DNA of 46,819 nucleotides from an uncultured Cytophagales bacterium (GCA_902805615.1 CADCTQ010000063.1:1-46819); one strand, 5' to 3'; shown: positions 36,952 through 45,460, numbered from the stretch's first letter. Made by a program: numbers and translations. Notes: generated by a model from the letters alone, not told the origin.

Positions 36952-38508
36952 ATGAACAAATTCACCATTCTCGTACTGCTCGGTATGCTGACCGCCCTTT
37001 GCGGTTTCCGGGCGCAGGCCCAGCGGCAAACCCTGGACAACGTACTCACCATCCAACTCCGGAACATGGGGCCCATTTACAACAAGAACCAGGTCACCGG
37101 TTACTACATGTTCTACAAAGTAGACAAGATCAGCGGCAAGCTCAATTCCTACCTGCTGCGCATCCTGGACCAGAACCTCAACGTGGTGAGCGAAAACCGG
37201 CTGGAAGAATCAAAATACCTCTCCCTGCTGGAAGCTTCCTACAACGATGAGTCGCTCATGTTCAAATTCTACGATCCGAACCAGAAAAAGCTCACCTTCT
37301 ACAACTACGACAGCAAGAGCCAGCTCATCGCCAAAGCGGAGCGTAAAATCGAGTCCCAGATCGAAGTGTCCATGTTCAACATGCTGGCCGGCAAGGAAGA
37401 AAGCGACGGCAACTCCCTGTACGCCGTTCCCGGCAAGGGCTTCGTGGATTACGGCATCAAGAAGGGGGATAAGCTGGGCTATTCCATTGCCTTTTACCCC
37501 CACGCCAAAGACCAGAACGGGTGGACCTACGAATCGGCGGACAAGTCAAAGGAAGTAGAAAATGCGGGTTTCTTTGCCGTCAGCAAAGACGTGCTCATCT
37601 CGGCGGTGACCAAGCGGAAGAGCATGATGACGATGGATTTCGAAACGTACCTGTTGCTGATCAACGTCGGCACCGGGCAGAAGCTGTTCGAGAAAAAGAT
37701 CGAGGACCCGCAGTACGAACTCGGTTTCATCAATGCCTTCGTGGACGACCAGACGGGCAACATCGCCCTCCTCGGCCAGTATTACAAGCAGAACGACAAC
37801 GTGGCAAAAGACAAAAGTTTGGGCTTGTGCGCCTACCTGCTCGACCGGGAAGGAAACGTGATCACGAAAAACTTTGCCTCCTGGGCTACCGACATCCGGA
37901 AGTTCTTGCCGGTGGACGCCCAGGGCAAAATAGAAGACGTAGGCTACCTCTACTTCCACAGAATCATCCGTACGGCCGGCGGTAAAATCTTCGCCATTGC
38001 CGAACAGTACCGCAAGGCAGTCAATGCGGGCGGCATTGCGGCCCGGATGCTCGTAGGCAGCGTAAGCGGGGTGACCAAGATCGTGACGGAGGACCTGGTG
38101 CTGATGGAGTTCAGCCCCCAGTTCAAGCTGGAAAACGTCAAGATATTCGATAAGACCAAAACCAACGTTGATCTCGGCGGCCAATTTGACTTTGCCAGTC
38201 CGCAGTTCACGGCCGCGATGGTCAAGGCCCTGGGCGGCTTCGACTATTCATTTACCCAACCGAACGAGGACAATACCACTTTCTCGGTGGGGTACGTGGA
38301 TTTTGAAAAGAAGAAAGGGGAGAAGAACCACCTGATTTTCGGGGCCATCACCTACGCCGACCAGCAGTTCGCTACCGACAAGATAAGCCTGGAGAGCGAA
38401 GCCAGCTCCCTGCGGGTGATGCCCGCAAAGCCAGGCTACGTGTTGATCACGGAATATTTCCGCCGGGACAAAAAGCTGGACATGCGCCTGGAAAAAATCA
38501 ATTACTGA
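36952..38508 (+). CDS. Exported DUF6770-like protein
   Basis: 518 residues with a signal peptide (MNKFTILVLLGMLTALCGFR, then AQAQ). It is beta-rich, with a conserved-looking start (TLDNVLTIQLRNMG, KNQVTGYYMFYKVDKISGK). The pattern looks like a beta-propeller-type periplasmic protein of Bacteroidota, and I believe it matches DUF6770, though I cannot search to confirm. No lipobox. It follows the M48 protease gene by 21 bp and ends before a strong hairpin terminator. The function of the family is unknown. Confidence 0.72.
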   Translation: MNKFTILVLLGMLTALCGFRAQAQRQTLDNVLTIQLRNMGPIYNKNQVTGYYMFYKVDKISGKLNSYLLRILDQNLNVVSENRLEESKYLSLLEASYNDESLMFKFYDPNQKKLTFYNYDSKSQLIAKAERKIESQIEVSMFNMLAGKEESDGNSLYAVPGKGFVDYGIKKGDKLGYSIAFYPHAKDQNGWTYESADKSKEVENAGFFAVSKDVLISAVTKRKSMMTMDFETYLLLINVGTGQKLFEKKIEDPQYELGFINAFVDDQTGNIALLGQYYKQNDNVAKDKSLGLCAYLLDREGNVITKNFASWATDIRKFLPVDAQGKIEDVGYLYFHRIIRTAGGKIFAIAEQYRKAVNAGGIAARMLVGSVSGVTKIVTEDLVLMEFSPQFKLENVKIFDKTKTNVDLGGQFDFASPQFTAAMVKALGGFDYSFTQPNEDNTTFSVGYVDFEKKKGEKNHLIFGAITYADQQFATDKISLESEASSLRVMPAKPGYVLITEYFRRDKKLDMRLEKINY

Positions 38509-38516
38509 TCGTACGC

Positions 38517-38551
38517 AAAACCCGAAAGGTTTCCCAAACCTTTCGGGTTTT
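38517..38551. terminator. Bidirectional hairpin terminator
   Basis: AAAACCCGAAAGGTTT pairs perfectly over 16 bp with AAACCTTTCGGGTTTT around CCC. It lies between the convergent DUF6770-like and M56 genes and could serve both. Confidence 0.88.
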
Positions 38552-38598
38552 ACCCCTGCGCCGTAACGCACGACGTCCGCCGCCCCGCAGAGCGGGGC

Positions 38599-39897
38599 TT
38601 AGTTGTTGCTTTTGGTGGCGTCGCCCAGGTAGCCGATCACCACGATTCCGTCGTTCGGGTCATCCGGCAAGGGATTCAACCCGTGCAACGAATACGTAAC
38701 CGGAATGCTGGCGCGCCTTTCGACCGGTTTTCCGTCCAGCCGGGCCGGCTGCCAGGTGGACTGTGCCGCTACTTCCCGCAGGGCCCGCAGGACTTCCCCG
38801 TCCAGGGCTTCGTCTACGCCTTTGGCAATGACAATGTCCGACAGGTGACCATCCGGGAGCACCAGGAAACTCGCGTATACGCTGCCCCTTGCCCCCGCCT
38901 TGCGGGCCGTAGCGGGGTACCGGAGCGTTTGGGCCAGCGCCTTGCTGAATTGATCCGTGGGCGCGGGCGGTTGCTGCGGAATTTTCGCGATCACCGCCAG
39001 GCCCCGCAGGCTCCCGGGCTGGGGCTCAATCACTTCGAGGCTTCGGCAAGCGTACAACAGAGACAGTACGGCAACTGCCATTGCTCCCAGGGCCATCTTC
39101 CAGGTGGCCGGGCGGGCAGACCGGGATCGTCGTAGCATCGTGATGCGGTTTTTGAGTCCAAATTGGCTGAAAGGCTGGGCCAGGGCAAGCGGCAGGGGGT
39201 GCAGCACCTGGCGGGCCATCAAATGCGCGTAGGCAGATACGTCGCCCCCGTTCACGGCTTGCCGGTCGGCCAGGTACTCGTGGACGGCCCGCAGGGCGTG
39301 CCCGTACAGGTAGAGGAAAGGATTGAACCAGAATGCCGCTTTGACCACCTCCACCAGCAGTACGTCTGCCGAATGCCGCCCTCGAATGTGCGCCAACTCG
39401 TGTTGCAGGAGTTGCTGCGCCTCCTGGGCGGTGAGCCTGGTCTGGTTGTTCCAGAACAGCCACCGGCCGAAGGAGAAAGTAGGCAACCGGCCGTGGGTCC
39501 GGATGAGCTTGTAACCCGGGTACACTTCTGCCGGCCCCTGCCGGGCCAGCTTTCGCAGCCGCCACAGCTGGAAGGCCAGTCGCAGGAGCATCCCGGCGGC
39601 AACGGTCCCGTACAAGCCCAAAACCAGGCTGCTCCACGCGAAAGAAGCCGGTCCGGCAGTAGCCGCCGCAAGCGGGGAAGCATACGCGGGCAAAGCCACC
39701 GGGAAGGCGACCAGGGCGGTTACCGGCGAGGGTAGTTCCACCAGGGGCAGCCCGATTGACAAGCCGATGGTGAGCAGGAGGAATGCCCGGTTAAAGCCAA
39801 AAAACGTTTCCCGGTGCAGCAGCAGGCGGTACAGCAGGTAAAATACGGCCGTGCAGCTGCTGCTTTCGAGCAGGTAAAGCAGGAAGTCGTTTTTCAT
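38599..39897 (-). CDS. M56 (BlaR1/MecR1-type) membrane peptidase with TonB-like C-terminus
   Basis: 432 residues from the ATG at 39897, which begins the first membrane helix (LLYLLESSSCTAVFYLLYRL). Several N-terminal membrane segments lead to the M56 zinc site HELAH (residues 166-170, in LLQHELAHIRGRHSAD). The next helix (VKAAFWFNPFLYLYGHAL) and HEYLADRQAV are typical of the family. After a further membrane segment (ALGAMAVAVLSLLYAC) comes a TonB C-terminal-like domain (RYPATARKAGARGSV, STWQPARLDGKPV). M56 proteins usually sense cell-wall stress and cleave the repressor BlaI, whose gene is normally adjacent. No blaI is present on either side, though BlaI-like dyads lie upstream at 40005-40023. 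Confidence 0.87.
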   Translation of the reverse strand: MKNDFLLYLLESSSCTAVFYLLYRLLLHRETFFGFNRAFLLLTIGLSIGLPLVELPSPVTALVAFPVALPAYASPLAAATAGPASFAWSSLVLGLYGTVAAGMLLRLAFQLWRLRKLARQGPAEVYPGYKLIRTHGRLPTFSFGRWLFWNNQTRLTAQEAQQLLQHELAHIRGRHSADVLLVEVVKAAFWFNPFLYLYGHALRAVHEYLADRQAVNGGDVSAYAHLMARQVLHPLPLALAQPFSQFGLKNRITMLRRSRSARPATWKMALGAMAVAVLSLLYACRSLEVIEPQPGSLRGLAVIAKIPQQPPAPTDQFSKALAQTLRYPATARKAGARGSVYASFLVLPDGHLSDIVIAKGVDEALDGEVLRALREVAAQSTWQPARLDGKPVERRASIPVTYSLHGLNPLPDDPNDGIVVIGYLGDATKSNN

Positions 39898-40004
39898 CGG
39901 GAAAGTCTGTTTCGGGTGAGGCGTACGCGCAACGCGGCCATGCCGGCCGGGCGTCACCACGGGCTGAAAAGGGTTACGACAAGGTATAACGAATGTTTTA
40001 GTTT

Positions 40005-40023
40005 TACAACTATTTGTATAGTT
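40005..40023. promoter_or_regulatory. Overlapping dyads resembling a BlaI/MecI operator
   Basis: Two dyads overlap: TACAA-CTAT-TTGTA (40005-40018) and AACTAT-TTGT-ATAGTT (40008-40023). They sit in the divergent space between the M56 gene (start at 39897, leftwards) and the small gene at 40099 (rightwards). TACAA/TTGTA half-sites resemble BlaI-type operators. The position suits control of either gene; the link to BlaI is inference. Confidence 0.5.
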
Positions 40024-40098
40024 ATTTTGTACTCATCGCCTTGGTTTACCGAACGGCTGCCCGGACGCATTAAGGGAAATTCTTACATCCCCTTTCGC

Positions 40099-40374
40099 AT
40101 GTACAGGTCTTCCCTTGGGTTCGTTGCCCTCAGCTTCTTACTCCTCACTGCGGCCCTGCTGGCCGGCAAAAGCCAGTTCCTGGTACCGGTCGCCGGTTCG
40201 TGCGTGGTGCTGGGCTACGGCTGCGCGGCCTTGCGGCGGCGGCGGCAGGCACGCGGCACGCGGCAGCACCGCCGGGAGCAGGAAGTCATGCTGGTCGAAA
40301 AGCAAAGGTACCTGCTGGCCAAGGAAGCCCTCCTGGACGGGGCCAAACGCAAGGGGCTCCGCAAGCAAAAGTAA
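40099..40374 (+). CDS. Small membrane protein, function unknown
   Basis: 91 residues with two predicted membrane helices (SLGFVALSFLLLTAALLA and FLVPVAGSCVVLGYGCAAL) followed by a basic, charged tail (RRRRQARGTRQHRREQE). The ATG at 40099 is preferred because the open frame before it lies over the M56 promoter region. It is transcribed divergently from the M56 gene. No family recognised; coding status is likely but not certain. Confidence 0.5.
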   Translation: MYRSSLGFVALSFLLLTAALLAGKSQFLVPVAGSCVVLGYGCAALRRRRQARGTRQHRREQEVMLVEKQRYLLAKEALLDGAKRKGLRKQK

Positions 40375-40437
40375 AAGGCACCCGTCACGCGTACGGGCCT
40401 CCCCATGCACCGCTCTTTGGAGCAGGCGCCGCACCCG

Positions 40438-40944
40438 TCACGAAGACCGCCGGGCCGGCCCGGGAGACGGCGCGGCGGGCCGCGGGGCGTCGCCATCCGA
40501 ATCTACCTGTGCTTCGAGCCGGGCGCCGCTGCGTTCTTCCAGGTCGGCCGCCTCCTGCTCCTCCTTCATTTCCCGGGAAAGAAAATAGTTGAGGGCCGTC
40601 CGGATGAAAGCAACCGCGCCCAGTTGCCCGATCTGGTCCCAGGTGGGGGCTACGGCCGTGGCGATGATGTCGGCGCCGAGCTGAAATTCCAGCGCCAGGG
40701 CCAGGTAACGGGCCAGCACCAGCCGGATGCGGTTGTAGTTGCGGATGCGGGCCGACGCCAGGTTGCGGAAGAAGTAGTACCCCGCAATGACGACGCCGAT
40801 GCCGATCACCAGGGCGCCGGTAATCTCCAGCACCAGTTTGAGCCACTGCACCAGGTTGATGACGGTGGCCTCGGCCCCGGTTTCTGCCGGGCCCGGAATG
40901 AGGGCGGGTGCACCCTCCGCTACCCGGTAAAATATCCATTGCAT
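40438..40944 (-). CDS. DUF1622 inner-membrane protein
   Basis: 168 residues from the ATG at 40944 (MQWIFYRVAEGAP). The open frame runs further upstream but that part looks non-coding. An N-terminal membrane helix (VLEITGALVIGIGVVIAGYYFF) is followed by the family signature: LALALEFQLGADIIATAVAP, then a second hydrophobic region with FIRTALNYFLSREMKEE. The last ~40 residues are a charged, proline-rich tail. DUF1622 proteins are small membrane proteins of unknown function. It is convergent with the small gene at 40099-40374. Confidence 0.82.
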   Translation of the reverse strand: MQWIFYRVAEGAPALIPGPAETGAEATVINLVQWLKLVLEITGALVIGIGVVIAGYYFFRNLASARIRNYNRIRLVLARYLALALEFQLGADIIATAVAPTWDQIGQLGAVAFIRTALNYFLSREMKEEQEAADLEERSGARLEAQVDSDGDAPRPAAPSPGPARRSS

Positions 40945-41078
40945 CGCCTTGCCGCGTCCTCCCTGACCGGTAAAAAAGTAAGTATCTTTTTGTACGCGCC
41001 GCCGGCCGGCGGGGTTATGTGTCGCCGGAGTGCGTACTTTTACGATTGGCATCCACCGCACCCAAATCCACCCATTGC

Positions 41079-41777
41079 ATGAAAAAACTGCTGATCCTGT
41101 CCTGCCTCGTTGCGGCCGCCGTGCCGTACGCCGACACGCTGGCGCAGGGGCAAAGCCGGCCCCTCTTCAACGGCAAGGACCTGACGGGCTGGCACCAGGA
41201 CGTGCCCGACATGGACAAAAACCCGGCCGTCAAAAGTCCCTTTCTCGTCCGCAACGGCCTGCTGGTGAGCATGGGCAACCCCAACGGCCACCTGATCACC
41301 GATTCCGTCTATGCCAACTACCGGCTCCGGTTCCAGTACCGCTTCGCGGGAAAGCCCGGCAACTGCGGCGTACTCGTGCACGCCTCCACGCCGCGGGCCC
41401 TCTACAAAATGTTTCCCAAGTCGGTAGAAGTGCAGATGATGCACGAAAACGCCGGCGACTTCTGGTGCATCCGCGAAGACATTGCCGTGCCCGACATGGA
41501 GAAGCGCCGCGGGGAAAAGGCCCAGTGGGGCACGACCGAGGACAAGCTCCGCCGCATCGTCAACCTCACCGACGGGTCCGAAAAGCCGCTCGGCCAGTGG
41601 AACACCATGACCATCGAATGCCTGAACGACTCGGTGAAGGTGTGGCTGAACGGCGACCTGGTGAACTACGGTTTCAACAGTACCGCCCGGAAAGGCCAGA
41701 TCGCCCTCCAGGCGGAAGGCGCCGAAGTAGAATTCAAACAGATCGTGCTCACGCCCATCACGAAGCTCTCGAAGTAG
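41079..41777 (+). CDS. Secreted DUF1080 (3-keto-disaccharide hydrolase-like) protein
   Basis: 232 residues, with a signal peptide (KKLLILSCLVAAAVPYADTLAQ) and one DUF1080 domain. The family start is clear (LFNGKDLTGWHQ), as are NYRLRFQYRF, NCGVLVHA and the closing GQIALQAEGAEVEFKQIVL. DUF1080 members are concanavalin A-like proteins; some have been shown to cleave 3-keto-glycosides. The start at 41079 fits the signal peptide. A near match to a -7 box (TACTTTTA at about 41035) lies upstream. It is a single gene, convergent with the desaturase. Confidence 0.87.
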   Translation: MKKLLILSCLVAAAVPYADTLAQGQSRPLFNGKDLTGWHQDVPDMDKNPAVKSPFLVRNGLLVSMGNPNGHLITDSVYANYRLRFQYRFAGKPGNCGVLVHASTPRALYKMFPKSVEVQMMHENAGDFWCIREDIAVPDMEKRRGEKAQWGTTEDKLRRIVNLTDGSEKPLGQWNTMTIECLNDSVKVWLNGDLVNYGFNSTARKGQIALQAEGAEVEFKQIVLTPITKLSK

Positions 41778-41793
41778 ACGGAAAGGGCTATTC

Positions 41794-41922
41794 GTTGATC
41801 GTTGTTGGTTGTTGGTTGTTCGAAAATGCAAACCTGTAAAAACGCGAAAGCCCGGCAACGACTGGTTACCGGGCTTTCGGGCTTATGCGAACAACGAACA
41901 ACCAACAACGATAACGATCAAC
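41794..41922. repeat. Long imperfect inverted repeat around a terminator
   Basis: GTTGATCGTTGTTGGTTGTT (from 41794) is mirrored at 41888-41922 with small indels. The arms bracket the hairpin at 41845-41879, giving one long stem between two convergent genes. Confidence 0.65.
41845..41879. terminator. Hairpin between convergent genes
   Basis: CGAAAGCCCGG pairs with CCGGGCTTTCG. There is no strong T run, so termination efficiency is uncertain, but the place between converging genes fits a shared terminator. Confidence 0.6.
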
Positions 41923-41926
41923 CAGC

Positions 41927-42706
41927 TTACGCGGCTTTTTCGATTTCCCGCTTCTTCATGGACACTTCGGCGCCCGCCTTCTTGGGCAGTTGGATGATGC
42001 CCAGCACGTTGAACAGCTTGATGACCTGGTAGGTGGGATCAATTTCGTACCACTTGAAGGCAAAGTTGGCGCGGTTGCCGTAGGTGTGGTGGTTGTTGTG
42101 GAACCCTTCGCCCATCATGAACACGTCTACCGGCATCAGGTTGCGGGACGTATCTTTTACCTTGAAGGTGATGTAACCGATCTTGTGGGCAAACCAGTTG
42201 ATGATGGCCCCGTGGATGGGCGACATCAGGAAGTGCACCGGCAGCAGCAGGAACCACAGCAGGGAAGGCGCGAAGACGATGTAGAACAGCGTGTACAGGG
42301 CTCCCCAGACGAGCCGCACCCAGCGTTCGGAAGCGAAATCGTCGAATGCCTTCCAGTCGGGTACGTTGGCCGTAAACTTGGGGTCAAGCGTCACCTTGCG
42401 GTTGCGGATGTCGTGGTAGAACGTGTACGTCTTCCACATCATGTCGAAAATGCCGGTGCTGTACTTGGGGGAATGGGGGTCTTCTTCAGTATCGGCAAAG
42501 GCGTGGTGCATCCGGTGCATCACCCCGTAGGCGTAGGCGCTCAGGTAGTTGGAACCCTGAAAGATGAAGGTGAGCACGAAGAAAATCTTCTCCCACGTTT
42601 TGGACATGGTAAACGCCCGGTGCGCGGCGTAGCGGTGCAGGAAGAAGGTCTGGAAGAAAAGCGACCCGTACCAATGAATCGCGAAGAACAGGAGTATAGC
42701 GGTCAT
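41927..42706 (-). CDS. Acyl-CoA/fatty-acid desaturase
   Basis: 259 residues, a membrane di-iron desaturase of the delta-9 type. The three histidine boxes are visible: HRYAAH (24-29), HRMHH (64-68) and HNNHH (203-207). Hydrophobic segments lie between them (FVLTFIFQGSNYL; LLWFLLLPVHFL). Such enzymes put a double bond into acyl chains and adjust membrane fluidity. At 259 residues it is on the short side of the family, as is usual for bacterial forms lacking the N-terminal extension. Probably transcribed alone; the region just upstream holds two palindromic repeats. Confidence 0.9.
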   Translation of the reverse strand: MTAILLFFAIHWYGSLFFQTFFLHRYAAHRAFTMSKTWEKIFFVLTFIFQGSNYLSAYAYGVMHRMHHAFADTEEDPHSPKYSTGIFDMMWKTYTFYHDIRNRKVTLDPKFTANVPDWKAFDDFASERWVRLVWGALYTLFYIVFAPSLLWFLLLPVHFLMSPIHGAIINWFAHKIGYITFKVKDTSRNLMPVDVFMMGEGFHNNHHTYGNRANFAFKWYEIDPTYQVIKLFNVLGIIQLPKKAGAEVSMKKREIEKAA

Positions 42707-42821
42707 AGCTTTTTTTTCAAAATTGCCCTTTCTTCACCCAGCCCACCAGCAAAAACCGACGACCGGTCGGTAATGGCCGACGACCAGCATAACTTTCTGA
42801 CCAAACCGGAACGTAAAGGAA

Positions 42822-42932
42822 GGATAGGGTTTAAACCCTATCCTATGGATAGATAGCGGTGACTTAGGATGCAGAATTTACCTCGGAGAATCAGCAGTGC
42901 AATCTCCATCGGATAGGGTTTAAACCCTATCC
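42822..42932. repeat. Two copies of a 22-bp perfect palindrome
   Basis: The palindrome centred on GGGTTTAAACCC occurs at 42822-42843 and 42911-42932. The outer flanks (CCGG...AAGGAAGGATAGG and its mirror) extend the symmetry. It lies between the LytTR gene's stop and the desaturase start. It looks like a dispersed intergenic repeat, or possibly a terminator pair without a T run. Confidence 0.75.
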
Positions 42933-42956
42933 TTCCTCCGGTCTGCGGTTTCCCTT

Positions 42957-43703
42957 CTAAAGGTTGAGCCAGTCCTTGAAGGCCTGCACCCGTTCGCGGC
43001 TCACGAACACTTCTTCGGTTTCGGGCGGGTGAAGTTCCAGCTTGAGGCGGCCGTTGAAGTGCGGGTTGATTTTCCGGATGCAGTCCAGCGACACCAGGCG
43101 GCTGCGGCTGATGCGGTTGAACTGCTTGGCGTCCACCTGCTCGGTGATCTGGTCGAGGGTGGGTTCGATCACGTACCGCTGGTTGTCGAACGTGACCAGG
43201 AAAGTCAGCTTCTGCTCACTCTTGAAGTAGGCGATTTCGGTCGTTTTGATGACGGCCAGGCCGTTGCCCTTCTTCACCAGGAACCGTTCTTTGAAAGCCT
43301 CCCGGGCCGGTTCGGGCCGCGACGACAGCCCCTTCTGCTGCATCCGGTAGGCCTGGTGTTCGTACTTCTTGAGGGCGGCCCGCAGTTCGTCGGGGTCAAC
43401 GGGCTTGAGCAGGTAGTCCACGCTGTTCTGCTTGAAGGCTTGCAGGGCGTAGTGGTCGAAGGCCGTGGTGTAGATGATGGGCGCCCCGATGGGCAACTGG
43501 CGGAACAGCTCGAAGCTCTCCTTGTCTTCGAGCTGGACGTCCGAGAAAATAAGGTCGGGCTCCGGGTTGTTGCGAAACCACGCCAGGCCGCTTTCCACCG
43601 ACGGCAGGATCGCCAGCACCTCAATGGACGGGTCAATCTGGTGGAGCAGGAAACTCAGCTTCTCGGCCGAAAAATACTCGTCTTCAATGATGACAATCTT
43701 CAT
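42957..43703 (-). CDS. LytTR-family response regulator
   Basis: 248 residues. The receiver domain (1-115) has the acidic pocket (IIEDEY), the phospho-acceptor D55 (LIFSDVQL), T in TTAFDHYAL and K in YLLKPVD. A short linker leads to a LytTR DNA-binding domain (about 145-245: RFLVKKGNGLAV, IAYFKSEQKLTF, FNRISRSRLVSLDCI). It should bind direct-repeat sites and control target genes. Its likely partner is the LytS-type kinase at 44438-45460, same strand but about 730 bp upstream, with repeat elements in between. Confidence 0.9.
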   Translation of the reverse strand: MKIVIIEDEYFSAEKLSFLLHQIDPSIEVLAILPSVESGLAWFRNNPEPDLIFSDVQLEDKESFELFRQLPIGAPIIYTTAFDHYALQAFKQNSVDYLLKPVDPDELRAALKKYEHQAYRMQQKGLSSRPEPAREAFKERFLVKKGNGLAVIKTTEIAYFKSEQKLTFLVTFDNQRYVIEPTLDQITEQVDAKQFNRISRSRLVSLDCIRKINPHFNGRLKLELHPPETEEVFVSRERVQAFKDWLNL

Positions 43704-43763
43704 GGGTAGCAGTTGGCGGTACGGGTAGAAGAGGTATTAGGTATTGCCCGGAAAGTTAGAAAG

Positions 43764-44275
43764 TTCAGGACTTTCTCAGAAGTGGTCAGTGGGAGTATGT
43801 GATTAGCGTTGGTGAGGCGAAGCAGAACGGGCTGGCGCGGGGTAGCGGGCTGGCGCGAAGCTCTGCTTCGTGCCGACTATGCTTTCCGCCTCTGGCGGAA
43901 CCAACGTCAATGAATACTGCGCCCGAAGTTGGCTCACTGGCAAAACTGGCAAATGAAAGGGGCAACAGATCAAAAACCGCAGGGTTCACAATCACCATGC
44001 GATTGCCGCAATGAATCAACCTTCCTTCCGCCAGAGGCGGAAAGCATACTCGGCACGAAGCAAAGCTTCGCGCCAGCCCGCTACTCCGCGCCAGCCCGTT
44101 CTGCTTCTCAGCAACGCTAAGCACATACCAGTGGGACACTGACCACGGCTGTACGCCACACTGACCACGGCAGCAGCGACCTTGACCATGGCACCGAATC
44201 CCGCTTATAAATATATGCCCGCCGCCGTCAGTGTCTCACTGACGGCTTGAGAAGCCTTTTTGGAAAGGTCCTGAA
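43764..44275. mobile_element. R2-type repeat copy 2, interrupted by palindromic element c
   Basis: The ends TTCAGGACTTTC (43764) and GGAAAGGTCCTGAA (44262-44275) mirror each other, and inner segments share CAGTGGGA and GTCTCACTGACGG. The palindromic element at 43795-44128 sits inside it. Confidence 0.55.
43795..44128. mobile_element. Palindromic non-autonomous element, copy c (334 bp)
   Basis: The ends GTATGTGATTAGCG and CGCTAAGCACATAC lead imperfect inverted arms of about 105 bp that share AAGCAGAACGGGCTGGC and TTTCCGCCTCTGGCGGAA with copy b. The exact 8-bp direct repeat CAGTGGGA flanks it (43787-43794 and 44129-44136). Confidence 0.8.
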
Positions 44276-44437
44276 CCTGAAAGTACGTTCCCTGTCCGCC
44301 TCCTTCCCATTATCAATCCGTTCCGCATCACCGCCCCAATCCTGGTCATCCTTTCATTAAGCTAATCAATGTCATCAAGCCCATCAAGGTTCAGACAAGT
44401 AATCCTGGTCATCCTTTCATCGTGCGAATCCTGATCC

Positions 44438-45460
44438 TTACGTTTCCGCCAGGTGGGGGAGGCCCACGCGGAACACGTCGCGGCCGTGTTCGATCACGAT
44501 GGATTTGCCCGTTACGTAGTAGTAGCGGGCTTCCAGGTTTTTGAGCCCGATGCCCGTCGAATTCTCCTTGGCTTCTTTGGGGTTCAGGCTGTTTTCCACC
44601 CACAGCGTGTCGGCCGTGGTGTACACCCGCAGCACCAGGGGCACGTGGTCGGAAATGCGGTTGTGCTTCACGGCGTTTTCCACCAGCAACTGCACCGACA
44701 TGGGCAGCACGTACGTAGACGTGCCGTCGAGCCGCACGTCGAGGGTCACCTTGTTGTAAAACCGGACGTTGAGCAGGAAGCAATACGCCTCCACCACGGC
44801 AATCTCCTTGGCCAGCGGCACCCGCTTTTCGTGGTTGTGCTCCAGCACGTACCGGTACACCTGCGCCAGCTTGGTGATGTACCGGTCGGCCAGCACCGGG
44901 TCTTTGTACACCACCCCGCTGAGCACGCTCAAGCTGTTGAACAGGAAGTGCGGGTCGAGCTGCTTGGTGAGCCCTTCCACCTTGGCGATCAGGTTTTCCT
45001 GGCGCAGCTTCTCCTGTTCGAGCAGCGACTGCTTCCACTTGGCAAACAGGAACGCTCCCTCGTAGAAGGCGATGAACACCAGCGCCAGCAGGAACGAGAC
45101 GATGATGTTTTGCAGCACCACCGCCACCGTGATGTACACCGACGACACCAGCCAGCCGTAGGTGAGGATGCCGATGATGAGCATCAGCGACGAAAACACG
45201 AAGATGCCCGCTATCTCGTACACCAGGTGCTTGCCGATGCTCTCTTCCCAGGGAAACAGGTGCAGCACCAGCGCCTGGATGAACTTGCTGCCCTCCCAGA
45301 TCACGTACGTGGTGAGTGTAGCCACCAGGATGGACAGGAAGTGCGCCTTCGAACCCAGTTCCATCGGGATGAAAAAGGTGGGCACCACGATCCCGAACGA
45401 GAGGGCGCCCAGGAGCGCCGTCCATTTGACGCGAAAGGTATACCGGAATGTTTCTGCCAC
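44438..45460 (-). CDS. LytS/YehU-type sensor histidine kinase
   Basis: 340 residues if started at the GTG at 45460; an ATG at 45526 would add 22 residues that do not look like protein. Membrane helices occupy about the first 145 residues (WTALLGALSFGIVVPTFF, ILVATLTTYVIW, VLQNIIVSFLLALVFIAF). The His_kinase core has the phospho-acceptor H171 in QLDPHFLFNSLSVL, then an ATP-binding N box (LLVENAVKHN) and a G box (STGIGLKNLEARY). It should phosphorylate a LytTR regulator, most likely the one at 42957-43703. Start choice uncertain. Confidence 0.85.
   Translation of the reverse strand: MAETFRYTFRVKWTALLGALSFGIVVPTFFIPMELGSKAHFLSILVATLTTYVIWEGSKFIQALVLHLFPWEESIGKHLVYEIAGIFVFSSLMLIIGILTYGWLVSSVYITVAVVLQNIIVSFLLALVFIAFYEGAFLFAKWKQSLLEQEKLRQENLIAKVEGLTKQLDPHFLFNSLSVLSGVVYKDPVLADRYITKLAQVYRYVLEHNHEKRVPLAKEIAVVEAYCFLLNVRFYNKVTLDVRLDGTSTYVLPMSVQLLVENAVKHNRISDHVPLVLRVYTTADTLWVENSLNPKEAKENSTGIGLKNLEARYYYVTGKSIVIEHGRDVFRVGLPHLAET

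Noticed and set aside
39814..40098. Upstream extension of the small membrane protein at 40099
   Set aside because: It would overlap the M56 start and the operator-like dyads; the ATG at 40099 begins a plausible membrane helix.
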